A stretch of DNA of 64,000 nt. Source: Albugo candida. Taxonomy: Eukaryota; Oomycota; Peronosporomycetes; Albuginales. The translations under genes and the position numbers were made by a program. This document shows positions 35,596 through 46,260 of this stretch, piece after piece. Position 1 is the first letter of the stretch. Every line of letters starts with the position of its first letter. The notes under the pieces are model-generated. The model was not told the DNA's origin. It did not search any database and worked only from the letters and a program-made list of their open reading frames with translations. The stretch spans positions 1 through 64,000 of the forward strand of contig JBDOQK010000025.1 in NCBI GenBank assembly GCA_040437565.1. The letters run 5' to 3'.

Positions 35596-36544
35596 CTAAT
35601 CATCCTTCTCAACTTTTTTGATTCCGCGGAGACGTCCAGTTCGGCGAGCGGCAATTAGCCCAACCTTTCTACCAGCTGGAGCATCACGTGGTACAGTAGA
35701 AGGATGACCAATATGTTGATGGTTACCACCACCGTGAGGATGCTCAACAGGGTTCATAGCAACACCACGAACTGTTGGCCATTCATTACGCTTGACGCGA
35801 TATTTATGGTAGGCTCGACCGGCTTTGAGAATTGCTTTATCCGTTCGTCCGCCTCCGGCTACTACTCCAATCGTTGCACGACATCTGATAAAAGACATTA
35901 GTTAGCTACAAACACACCCGATGACGAATATAAAGACATTTACAAGCCACAGTGCAGAGAATAAGATACTTACGCACCGCAATGTTGCGGGCTACTTACT
36001 CACCACACGGCTTGTGGGAATGAAATTGCAATGCGCAAAATAGCAAGATCTTGGTAACTTACGTAGAAAAAACCGTCTTCTTTGAGCCTGATGGAAGTCG
36101 AAGTTTTGTCTTTCCCTTGTCTTCATCGTGGGACACGATCACAGCGTAATCACCCGAACACCGGGCAAATTTTCCACGATCTCCGTGTCGAGCTTCCACA
36201 TTGCATACAATTGTACCTTCAGGAAGAGAGGCCAATGGCAATATATTTCCGACAGTCATGGCTGCCTTCTTTCCGCTGTAAATGAATTGTCCGGTGTACA
36301 TTCCTTCAGCGGCGATTAGCAGTTCATGGTTGGTCTTGTAGCGGTAAGGATCACGATAGGTGACACGGGCTAAAGGTGCTCCACGACCCGGGTCATGGAT
36401 GATTTCACGAACAACGCCTTTGATGTATCCTTCTCGCTCAATGAAATCAAGAGCACGGAAACCAGCTTTTCCTTTCCGATGTTTGTTATGGGATTTGAAG
36501 ATACCACCGGCACCCTTACGCTGTCCACGAATGACTCGACCCAT
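35596..36544 (-). CDS. RPL8: 60S ribosomal protein L8 (uL2)
   Basis: Exons 36544-36063 and 35884-35596 give 256 residues, the normal eukaryotic length. uL2 supports the peptidyl-transferase centre. Motifs: [53 protein letters not shown], and the near-invariant [19 protein letters not shown] containing the functionally important histidine. The intron (178 bp) is long for this region and contains three donor-like gtaagt/gtgagt sites. Only the first (36062) with the acceptor at 35885 keeps the protein normal. Confidence 0.97.
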
Positions 36545-36920
36545 TTTTAATCAATAATACAAAGCACAATGAGCTAAAAAACAATAAACTTTCGGGTTTG
36601 ATGACTGGTGGAGGATCGATATGTTTTAAACATTTGCATCAATTTTTTTACAAAAGCGACACAATAGCATTTGGTATCTCCGAATCACTCAAACCATTTG
36701 TGGGTGAATTGGTCAATAAAGAATGCAAAAGTGTCCTACTGAAGTACAATAGTTGGATGCAAGCGGCTTAACTCTTCGGTCTGCTTTTATCCTGGTTGAT
36801 CTTCATACATATACAAACTCAGAACCAAAACATAGAGGGAAAAACTCGAGTATATAATACAATCTAAAATTCAAATACACATCAATCTACTCTTCTCTAA
36901 CGAGCTCTACGTTTATGGGC
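36545..36920. promoter_or_regulatory. RPL8 upstream region and kinase 3' flank
   Basis: 376 bp, AT-rich, between the RPL8 start and the kinase stop, both on the minus strand. It must hold the RPL8 promoter. No motif is assigned. Confidence 0.45.
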
Positions 36921-38003
36921 TCAGACGACATCTCGCATCCACCTATGTTGCAAAACTTGAGCAGCAGAAGGTCGAAATTTGGGATCTTCATGTAGCAAAG
37001 ACCGGATCAGGTCTTTTGCTTCATTCGATACTTGTGTCCACGGTTCAAAATCAAGATGCACTCTCTGAACGTGAACGCGTTTCTCAATCTCTTCGTCTGT
37101 CGCAGTACCATCCAGATCGAACGGATGGGAACCGCACAATGCAATATACAGGACGCAACCAAGTGCCCACATATCTGTTGCTGGTGAGCAGATCCCCGAC
37201 AATATATACTCAGGAGACTGGTACGCTGTTGTTCCGATGTGATCGTGCGGCGTACGGGCTGTCGCAGGCCCAGCACTCCCAAAGTCAGCGATTTTTGCGA
37301 CATTGTTATTCGTATTTCCCGGTTCCATCAACAAGATGTTTTCCGGCTTGATATCTTTATGGACAATGCCAGATTCATGTAAAAAAGCGAGGGCTTTGCA
37401 GATGTCACGTGCTAGTAGCCGAGTCTGGTGCTCCGTCATTGCGCCGTACGCTGCTAGGTGAGTGTACATTTCACCACCTCGCATGAGCTCCGTTACGATG
37501 TGAACCTTTTGATCCGATTGGTAGATGCCTCTCAGTGTGATGATATTATTGTGACCTCCACGCGCACGAACAGATTTCAAGACGTCAATTTCCCTCGTCA
37601 GCGAGCTCTTATTTTGTTCATTTAATTCAATCACTTTAACGGCTGCTGTAAGTCCAGTATCAGCGCAAGTTGCGTAATGGACAACACCATACGAACCAGA
37701 ACCAATCTCGTGAGCAAGTTTCCAACTACTGATTTCACTGATACTATTTGGTTTCGTCTGTTGATTCAGCTCAATTCCGATACTCAATGCAGCAGCGAGC
37801 ATCATTTCGCTTGCTTTCAAACACATCATACGGGTATACGAAGGGTATTCCATTAGCGAAGCAACCGAGAAGATGCGGGATTGGTCATGTTTCTCATTTG
37901 AGTACACTATATCGGGTGTATGCATCAATCGAGCAGCATACTGTCGTGAAGCCCGAATGAGAGTACTTGAACGAAGACGAGTGTTCAGAGTGAAGGGCAA
38001 CAT
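36921..38003 (-). CDS. Serine/threonine protein kinase with basic N-terminal leader
   Basis: 360 residues, one exon. The kinase domain runs from about residue 95 to the end: glycine loop GSGSYG at 101-106, lysine 123 (AAVKVIEL), catalytic loop HKDIKPEN at 215-222, DFG at 240-242, SPEY at 263-266 and DMWALGCVLY. The layout is CAMK-like. The catalytic loop has HKD, not the usual HRD, so activation-loop control may differ. The first 30 residues lack acids and carry several arginines (LNTRLRSSTLIRASRQYAARL), resembling a mitochondrial presequence. This is a prediction only. Substrate unknown. Confidence 0.88.
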   Translation of the reverse strand: MLPFTLNTRLRSSTLIRASRQYAARLMHTPDIVYSNEKHDQSRIFSVASLMEYPSYTRMMCLKASEMMLAAALSIGIELNQQTKPNSISEISSWKLAHEIGSGSYGVVHYATCADTGLTAAVKVIELNEQNKSSLTREIDVLKSVRARGGHNNIITLRGIYQSDQKVHIVTELMRGGEMYTHLAAYGAMTEHQTRLLARDICKALAFLHESGIVHKDIKPENILLMEPGNTNNNVAKIADFGSAGPATARTPHDHIGTTAYQSPEYILSGICSPATDMWALGCVLYIALCGSHPFDLDGTATDEEIEKRVHVQRVHLDFEPWTQVSNEAKDLIRSLLHEDPKFRPSAAQVLQHRWMRDVV

Positions 38004-38206
38004 GAAGAATTCAGTAGTGCTATGAATCTTTACGAATAAAATATATTCAGAGCACGAACATTACTTGTCGCAAATAATTACAGCTCTATCCAGCATCTGA
38101 CCCCTAACAATAAGTGTGCGACATAAATAAACCCACTCTTATTCGCTCTTATTCGAACACTTACCCAATATCGCGCTTGTAAAGGTATGATTTTTGATGA
38201 TAAGGG

Positions 38207-39370
38207 CTACTTACGTGTGAATTTAATGTACCCATACATCATCATGAAGACAATAAATAGAAATAGTATGAGCCAAATCGCAGTCCACAAACCGATACTG
38301 GTTTTAAGTTGACGTGTCAGGATAGCGTTCTCACGGTCGAGAAGATCGGTATTCGTCTCGGCCGACTCTCCCACTTGATCCAATACTTTAATGTCTGCTG
38401 TTAGCGCTGAATTGATATTTTTAGTTCGCTCTTTCAATATTTGCGCCATATTTATCATATCGGATTGAATCGCATCCGGCTCCATTTTGGACCGCGATAC
38501 ATTTGATCGACTTAATCGGAGTTCCGAAGTGGTGACAATTTTTGATGTAGCTTTGCTTCCATCAATCCTTTGTACGAAGATTAGGAATAGATTAATCTTG
38601 TTTCTACACTTACCCGAGTTTTTGTCGCATCGTTCTCTTAACTCCGGATGGTTCTGTTGCTTCCGTGGCCTCAATCAAAGCGTCAAAGTCGCTCAATTTT
38701 AGATCATTAACATCCGAAACATTATGCTGTGTCTTGCTTCTAACACTGTCGGGTCTTGATGCCGTCTGCTCTGGTCCGGTGATCTTTTCATTCAAGTCTT
38801 CGGCATCAGTCTTGCGCGTTGCTTCTTCATCAGGTATAATTTTCGACTTGAGTCTGTCTATGAAAAAATCACCAAACGTGTTTCGCGATTCCATTACTCT
38901 GACAGCACTTTCAAGTCGCGAGTGTCTTTCTTTCCAGTCGAGTTCGCCATTCTCGGTCTGCATCTCATAAGTGGCTCAGTCAGACGAAAGGAGTACGAGA
39001 TATACGATTCTCACCTCTGCTTTGATTGCAGCAATTTTCAGGAAATTCTGAGCAAGTTGAGCAAACTGCGACAAAACGTTGTTGATTCATCATAGATCAG
39101 GTGGAAAGATCTCAATGAAAAATTTACTTGCTTATGAACGATCCCAAGACTTTTCTTTTCCTCCTCACCAGCCTTATTTTCTTGAAAACGCTGCCATGAA
39201 TTCAGAAAGCGTTCGCAGTCGATCCATTCTCTAGGAGCAATTTGGCGAGCTGTCATCTCTACTAAATGCCCAATCATATCGATCAGCCTGCATCGTGACA
39301 CAATATGCTCATTCTTTTCATAGTATCGTGCTTCGTTTGCAGTGCTATTAATGCTCTTATAGTTCTGCAA
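38207..39370 (-). CDS. USE1: USE1-type SNARE protein
   Basis: Tail-anchored Q-SNARE for Golgi-to-ER transport. Exons 39370-39128, 39065-39015, 38963-38614 and 38567-38207 give 334 residues, phases consistent. The C-terminus has the SNARE-like helix (QSDMINMAQILKERTKNINS, VLDQVGESAETNTDLLDREN) directly followed by one membrane segment (TAIWLILFLFIVFMMMYGYI) and a short basic end FTRK. The N-terminal part is helical, with the early stretch EMTARQIAPREWIDCERFL. The start at 39370 is the first ATG in the frame and could be internal. It is divergent from the large glycine-rich gene. Confidence 0.8.
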
Positions 39371-39452
39371 TCAAATACCACATATACCATCAACGGCAAA
39401 AGCTTACTCAAGGATCTATTCGAGGTGATACTTCCATGCATTAAATATTAGA

Positions 39453-42400
39453 AAACAACACTAAAAAGCTACATTATCAGTGTTCTTCTAGGCACTCCAT
39501 AGGGAGGTACAATGAGTATTATGTTATATGTAGATTCAGACTATCCGTGAGCCATTCAATGGAGTCTCTGGATATCGAAAATGTTACGATCGATGCCTTT
39601 CAACTGCCAAGCGCAATTCCATCATGGCTTTTCGTTCGTGTGGAGATTGTCTTCCATCTGAATGCATCAACATCCTTTACCATGCAAAACAGCACCATTT
39701 TAGCCAGTGCGATTAATATCGACGCAAAGTCTGTCTACCTGACCAACAACGCGACACTAAATGTCTCTGAACGCGGATTAAAGTTTGGTCCTGGCTTTAA
39801 TTCATATGTTTCACAAGGCGGGTCATATGGTGGTATTGGAGGCATCTCTTTATCTTATACGTACAAAAAATGTGAAAGGTCTAGTCTCAATGAATTTTAT
39901 CGTCCTGTTGGCGATGTTTCTGGAGATTTGGGTGACTTTAGAGGGTATGGAAGCGGCGGTGGAGGGAATTCGCAACGTGGTGGAGGCCGCATTGTTGTGA
40001 TTGCGAACAATTTCCTGTGCATAAATGGAGGGATCTTTGCCGATGGAGCAGGAGCTTGTTCGAATGAAGACTGTGATCGAAACCCTGGTGGAGCGGGTGG
40101 CACAATCATACTTGAAAGCAAGCAAATCAATGGAAGCGGTCAAATTCACGCCAATGGAGGAACACCTAGTATTTACGATCCAAGTAGTAATAAAGGAGGT
40201 GGTGGAGGGGGAAGTGGAGGACGTATTGCACTCAAGTTTAGTCAAGGCGTCGAGCAATTCGACACGAGTCAGATTAGAGCCTTTGGAGGTGGATCTTTTC
40301 CCGCTTATCTCAACTCGAATGACGCTAGTATGATCGAATGGTGCCAGCTCGGTGCAGATGGAACAATTTTGATGATTCAAAACTACTCGAATCCAGGCAA
40401 CTTTGATAATGCCAGCATTAGCGTTCTAGTCATTGCAGGGAATCGCTATAGTCCTTCTGTACGGGCTCCAATACAATTGCATGGCTGCACACCAATTTTT
40501 GTGAATAGTGCTCGGCTCAATGATTTTGTACCAGCTTCATTGATACGTGTGCAAATAAGAGGCGGTGCAGCTGTCTGCATCAATTATTTACGACTGAAAG
40601 TAAGGATATGTATTCTTATGAGACATACTTTGGCCTGTATTCACCGTCTCCATTACTAGGAAAGCATTTCTGGAATCAACAGCAGCTTTGAGTTGAACGA
40701 GAAATCCCAACTGCAACATCTTAATCTCAATCGGTCTATTCAAATTGTTGCAGCCAATATTCACATACAGGTATATTCCATCAATCCATCATTTCTCATG
40801 AGTGGAGCTCAATCTTGTTGTATCAGGGATTTATAGGTCAACGTGAGCAACTTTCATCTGCTTTATTCTCGGCTCGCTTCGATTGTGCCTCTACAATGAT
40901 CAAAGCCGCAGTTGTCCATGTCCTGCAGCTACATATTAGTGCCAAAGAGAATGTCACGATGGATAACTTGTCTGTGCTCACGTTCAGCGGTCAAACAGAA
41001 CTTATCGCTATGAAAAGGGTGACAGTAGAGAGCACTCTAATCCCTAAAGCTTACTGGGCTTCAAATCTATACACCTCCAAGTCGCGTAAACAAAGTGATA
41101 CAATCACACTGAGCATTCAAAGTGGTGATCTGATAATTCTTCGACCACAACCTTCGCAGTTGGGGGCTATGTTATTCAGACTCAATGCGATGGGAAATGT
41201 CCTTCTCGACTTGAGTTTTGACACCCCGCAACTAAATGTATCTATTCAGGCTACCGATATCGAGATACCACGTTTCTCAAGTGGATGCATGCCAAACTGT
41301 TTGGAAGTCAAGGCACAAGGTGATCTGTATACGTGCGAAAAGTATCAGCAGCAAGATCGAAGAGACTCTCCCTATTTGTTGACGGTTGTTGCTCTCAATA
41401 CTGCCACCTTAGGAAATGTGTCTGCAGGATCATTGTTATTGTGCAGTAAGCACAAGATACTTGTCAAAGGAGCTGTATCAGCTTCTGCACTTGGTTGCAA
41501 ATCCGGCTATGGATTGGGCAATAGCAGCGTACATGGAGGTGCTAGCGGAGGTGCTGGTCACGGCGGGATGGGAGGTGCTATACAACCTCAAAATATTGGA
41601 GCTGGAATTGCATACGATAGTGTAGATGTGGAATATGACAGACATTTGCCGCTGACGTGGCCGATCTGGCCCGGAAGTGGAGCAGGCAGTGACACAAGCA
41701 AGATTTTAGGTGGAAATGGTGGCGGTTTAATCCATCTCAAAGCAAATTCTTTGGTATTCGATAAGCATGCAGGCTTGTACACAAATGGCGGGTCAGGCTC
41801 AAATGGAGGCGGTGGAGGCTCTGGTGGATCAATCACGATGTTTTTGATGGAGATATCTGGAAATGGAGAGGTAGCTGCACGAGGTGGAGATTCAGTCCCT
41901 ACGCCAAAGACCCCAGTTTATAAACATGCCTACTTTGAGTCATACAAACACAGTGCTTCAAGTAAAGGGGGCGGGGGTGGTGGAGGCATTCTTCGTATCG
42001 TTTATGATTTCAATGGTACCAACTTGTCCTCATTTGGTGATCAGTTTCTTCATGATGGGGGCGTTGTTTCTTTGGATGGAGGAAAGAGCCAAAATGGAGG
42101 CAAAGCCGGTGTTGTTGGAATCTCAGCCGGTACAAATTGTAGTCATGGTCGAGGCGGTGTTCTGTGCCAAAAATGCGCCCCAGGAACGTTTAGCCCCAAC
42201 ACAATGTCTGAATGTAAACCTTGTCGTCCAGGTACATTCTCGGACATTTGGGGCAGTGGAAGCTGTACATCATGCATGGAAGGCACGTTCAAATAAATGA
42301 TCTACAGGCTCGAACAAGTCTCATCTCGTTTTTACATATAGGAACGTTCTCGGAGAATTTTGGATGCCAAAAATGCGCACAGTGTGAAAAAGGAACATTC

Positions 42401-44781
42401 GCTGCACAAAAAGGAGCCAAAACGTGCACGACCTGTAATCCCGGTTCATTTGCATCCACAGAAGGTAGCACAAATTGCAAGCTTTGTCCCCTCGGTACGA
42501 TTGCGCCAAGTTTTCACAGCACGGGATGTCATTCATGTGGAATCGGAGAAACGACAAAGACTCCTGGAGCTATCACTTGCTGGAGATGCCACGATAAACC
42601 GATACATGCGACCTTCAATATGCGGGGCAATTGTAGTTACGCCTGTGATAGAGGACACATTGGAGCAAATTGTCTGACTCCCTTTGAGCGATTTTTGGAA
42701 AAAGTGGGTGGTTCTTTGGCATTCTCATTGCTGGTACTTGGTTTTGGAGCTCTTCTCGCTGCCTTCTCCGTGTCATTTTCATATCAAAATTCAGCCAAAA
42801 AAATGCAAAAGAGTCGACAATATCAAACAAAGATGCTTCGGGATCAGCGATCGCTTCACAAAATGACGCGCCAAATGACTCCGCGATTGATAGACCAGGA
42901 CCTGATTCATCACACAGCAAGAATTTACTTTTTGGGAAGTAATACCTTCAATCACTCATGGAAGCTAGATCCAGCGTTATTGCCTGAACGCCTCCAAGAA
43001 ATCATTTATCATTCATCCTTCAGTCAATTTGCAGACAATTGCAATCGAATATTGGACCTCGACTCAGGTTACAGAAATTGGCTTTACATTGCAATGAAAA
43101 TTCTGTGTCCACCAGCCGCTATTATGTATTTACATCGATGTCAATTGATAATGCTGGGGGATTTGGCACAGTATCTCGCGCAATATGGTGCGGGATTTTG
43201 TCGAAATGTCAGTTTTCGAGCACATAACGCACAAGTCAAACTTGGCTTCAGCCCTGATTTTTCGCTTGGGTATTTGGACGTTTTGGTCAATGCTCTGAGT
43301 AGCAGCACGCTTTTAGCACCATCGTATCAGCCGTTGGTCACTCATCATCACCCAAGCTTGATATTCTTTGCGGTGGCTGGCGATGGATCCTTCTATCGAC
43401 CGTATCATGTTGATACAAACGATGTCATTGTTCGGACTGTAACCTCACGCTTTCATCTCCTCAAACATCATTTCTGGATCAAGTTTATTGCTAGGCTGAA
43501 CTCTCAGATTCGCAGGCTCTCTCAATCTCCAACGAGGCACACGGCAGAGGTCGATAGGGTCTTGCGTGGAATTGTTTTGTTTCTATATTCCCAAGAGGAG
43601 CCATTCCGAACGCTAGGCTTTCAGGTCCATTTCTAGACAGGTTAGCTAATCGATGACTTCTGATCTCTTTTGTATCTCAATAGGTGGAATTTGGAATATT
43701 TGAAATGGAAAAGCTTCGACATGTGCCTTCAAATGAAGCTTGCTTTCAAAGAATCAATATGGAAAACCATGCAAATATTTCTGCAATTATGAGATTGAAT
43801 CCTTCCGCAATCAAGCTTGCATGTTGCGCAAGAAGAAAGGTAAATGGAGAGCAAAGGCACCAAGATATGGTGAGCGAACCTTTGAAAGCCCCAGCGAGTG
43901 CAAAAACACGACTCGGAAGTCTTTCGTCGGAAGTGAACTTCCAAAACTCACAAATCCGTCAAAATGCTTTATTTGCCGAAGAACAAAAGAATAGTTCTGA
44001 GGACTCTTTGTTGGCACACCCAGAACATGATTATCGGGAAGCTTCATCGTCTGGAAATAAATCTTGGTTCTCCGAGATTTATGACAGAATCTTCTACCAG
44101 AAAATTGAGCCTATTGTATCGACTGTGTACCGACTCCGACACGTTCCAGCACCGCAATTTGCCAACAAACATCCATGGCGGCTTCCGTCTGCTTTCATAC
44201 TCGTTCTCTTGGCCGATATTGGCCTCTCTTTCTGGATTCTCATTCAATACTTTTGCATTCAAGTCAACGATCCAGACAGTCACGATTCCGGATGCTCTCA
44301 CGTAAGTTTCCCCATACAAATGCCGATACTATACGCAATTAACACAACACTATGCAGATGGCATTCTACGGTGTTCTTGGATTTGAACCAATGGCGTTGG
44401 TGGGAGCTCCATTACTGGGTCTGCTTTTTGTATCCAAGCAGAACGTCTGTTTCGGAAAGCTGGTACGCCATTTGATGTGTACAATCATAGGATTCACAGA
44501 TTTTGATCGATGTATGATAGTTTGCAATGTGGATGGTTGGCTCAATGCTAAACCTCGTTATCGCCTGCTCGTTCGCGTTGATTTACGCATCCTTCTTGCA
44601 TTACAGCATCTGGCTGATCCTGTTCTCCGGCTTCGTCATGAAGTATATGGAAAAAGAACTTGCTTTCCTTTGTGTGGCGCAGTACGAGCTTGAGCGGTCA
44701 TGTAGAGGCTGGCGAGATCTTTATACAACGACTGAGTGGTATGATTCAGCATACACTCCCTTAATTACTCGATATAAATGA
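39453..44781 (+). CDS. Large glycine-rich, cysteine-repeat membrane protein of the plant-like DUF8003 family
   Basis: About 1,600 residues in at least seven exons (ends near 40599, 40770, 42282, 43632, 44301, 44461 and 44781). The extracellular half has many GGxGG loops (GGGGNSQRGGGR, GGASGGAGHGGMGG, GGSGSNGGGGGSGGSI). Cysteine repeats of ephrin-receptor type follow (CAPGTFSPNTMSECKPC, CNPGSFASTEGSTNCKLC), then a membrane segment (SLAFSLLVLGFGALLAAF), a cytosolic block (ARIYFLGSNTFNHSWKL, PERLQEIIYHSSF) and further membrane segments to the end. The same order, including the Y/F-GxNTFxxPW-like block, is known from plant proteins of about 1,450 residues of unknown function. The start is unresolved: the frame is open from 39453, but the first in-frame ATG is 39559 and no signal peptide is seen, so a 5' exon is probably missing. 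Confidence 0.8.
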
Positions 44782-44790
44782 AATCATACT

Positions 44791-45448
44791 CTATTCTCCG
44801 ATAATCCTGCGCGTTCTCCGACGTTCATTTGCTTCTCTTTCTTCTCGTTCTTGCCGAAGCTTTTCCAGAGTGACACTTTTGGACTTGCTCTTCTTTTTCT
44901 TTTTCTTTTTCTTGCACGATATGTCGTCTTGAGCAAGGCTTGGAGCTGCTTCACTCTGTAGCGCACGGGCAGTGTCTCGGTATTGTTTTTGATAGCTCTG
45001 AGGTCGCATGCAAAGAAGCGGATCATCTTCACTACGTAACGTAAATTCGATGAATTCGATGCAAAAGACTGAATCAGACGGAGCATGTACTTTACCTCTC
45101 ACGCTTTCGCCTTTTGGATTGAGATTCAACTCCTTTTGGAAGTATATACCATGGAGAATACTTCTGTGATGATAGCGTATTTACATTTCTTTCGCTTTCT
45201 ATCTTTCTCTGCGTACCCAACTGTTCCTCTATGTAAAAGAGGTTGAAGGGCTTTACTTCCGTCTGCTTTTGGAGTTTTCCTTGCTGCAGTTCGTAACGTT
45301 GCTCTTGTTCGAGAAGTTTCTCCTTTCGCTCCTTTTCCAACTTGCTTTCTTTTTCATTCTCTTCATCTCTAGTCACGCGTTCAATGTTATCACGACGCCA
45401 AACGTGCCATCTTTTATGACCCAGAATTCGGAGACCGCCGCCGCCCAT
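44791..45448 (-). CDS. LENG1: LENG1-like protein with CIR N-terminal domain
   Basis: 197 residues from exons 45448-45096 and 45031-44791. The N-terminus is the Cir_N type domain (HKRWHVWRRDNIERVTRDEE) followed by a charged helix. The C-terminus has a polylysine block and an arginine/glutamate helix ending RRIIGE. Relatives are linked to splicing. The stop is 9 bp from the stop of the glycine-rich gene. It is head to head with DAHP synthase. A false partial second copy (45883-46214) is created by the assembly gap. Confidence 0.85.
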
Positions 45449-45494
45449 TGCGATCGCGTGCCTGTTAGAATTGATACTAATTTACACGAGTGCA
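45449..45494. promoter_or_regulatory. Shared 46-bp LENG1 / DAHP synthase promoter interval
   Basis: Only 46 bp separates the two start codons (repeated falsely at 46215-46260), so promoter elements must overlap the 5' coding ends or be extremely short. Confidence 0.55.
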
Positions 45495-45782
45495 ATGACG
45501 ACGAACGCAAAGCATTGGTCACCTTCCTCATGGCGCCAATTCCCATGCAAACAGCAGGCAAACTATCCGGATTCTGACAAATTGAAGTTCGTGCACGAGA
45601 AGTGTGAGTGTATCGAATGTTCGCAATTTCAAGCCTCAAGAATTTAACTGCGATAGTACGGATGCTACCTGCTTTGGTCTCTGTGAATGAGATCGAAAAA
45701 CTTTGCACTCATTTGGCCGAAGTTGCCGAAGGGAAGCGTTTCTTGCTACAAGGCGGGGATTGCGCTGAGCGTTTTCAAGATT
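45495..45782 (+). other. Duplicate 5' end of DAHP synthase (assembly artefact)
   Basis: Identical to 46261-46548 and cut by the N run. It belongs to the same gene and is not a second paralogue. Confidence 0.8.
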
Positions 45783-45882
45783 NNNNNNNNNNNNNNNNNN
45801 NNNNNNNNNNNNNNNNNNNNNNNNNNNNNNNNNNNNNNNNNNNNNNNNNNNNNNNNNNNNNNNNNNNNNNNNNNNNNNNNNN
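45783..45882. other. Assembly gap (100 N) with 666-bp duplicated flanks
   Basis: Bases 45117-45782 equal 45883-46548 without visible difference. This is the longest duplicated flank in the window. It duplicates most of LENG1 exon 1 and the 5' end of DAHP synthase. Confidence 0.88.
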
Positions 45883-46214
45883 GATTGAGATTCAACTCCT
45901 TTTGGAAGTATATACCATGGAGAATACTTCTGTGATGATAGCGTATTTACATTTCTTTCGCTTTCTATCTTTCTCTGCGTACCCAACTGTTCCTCTATGT
46001 AAAAGAGGTTGAAGGGCTTTACTTCCGTCTGCTTTTGGAGTTTTCCTTGCTGCAGTTCGTAACGTTGCTCTTGTTCGAGAAGTTTCTCCTTTCGCTCCTT
46101 TTCCAACTTGCTTTCTTTTTCATTCTCTTCATCTCTAGTCACGCGTTCAATGTTATCACGACGCCAAACGTGCCATCTTTTATGACCCAGAATTCGGAGA
46201 CCGCCGCCGCCCAT
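45883..46214 (-). other. Duplicate 5' part of LENG1 (assembly artefact)
   Basis: Identical to 45117-45448 and ending at the gap. Not a separate gene. Confidence 0.8.
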
Positions 46215-46260
46215 TGCGATCGCGTGCCTGTTAGAATTGATACTAATTTACACGAGTGCA

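Noticed and set aside
39547-39558. GTG as start of the glycine-rich protein
   Set aside because: A nuclear eukaryotic gene is not expected to start at GTG. The frame continues upstream without an ATG, so a missing 5' exon is more likely.
39850-41836. Minus-strand open frames in the glycine-rich gene
   Set aside because: Antisense of GGN-rich codons gives long proline/serine-rich frames without stops. No independent evidence for a gene.
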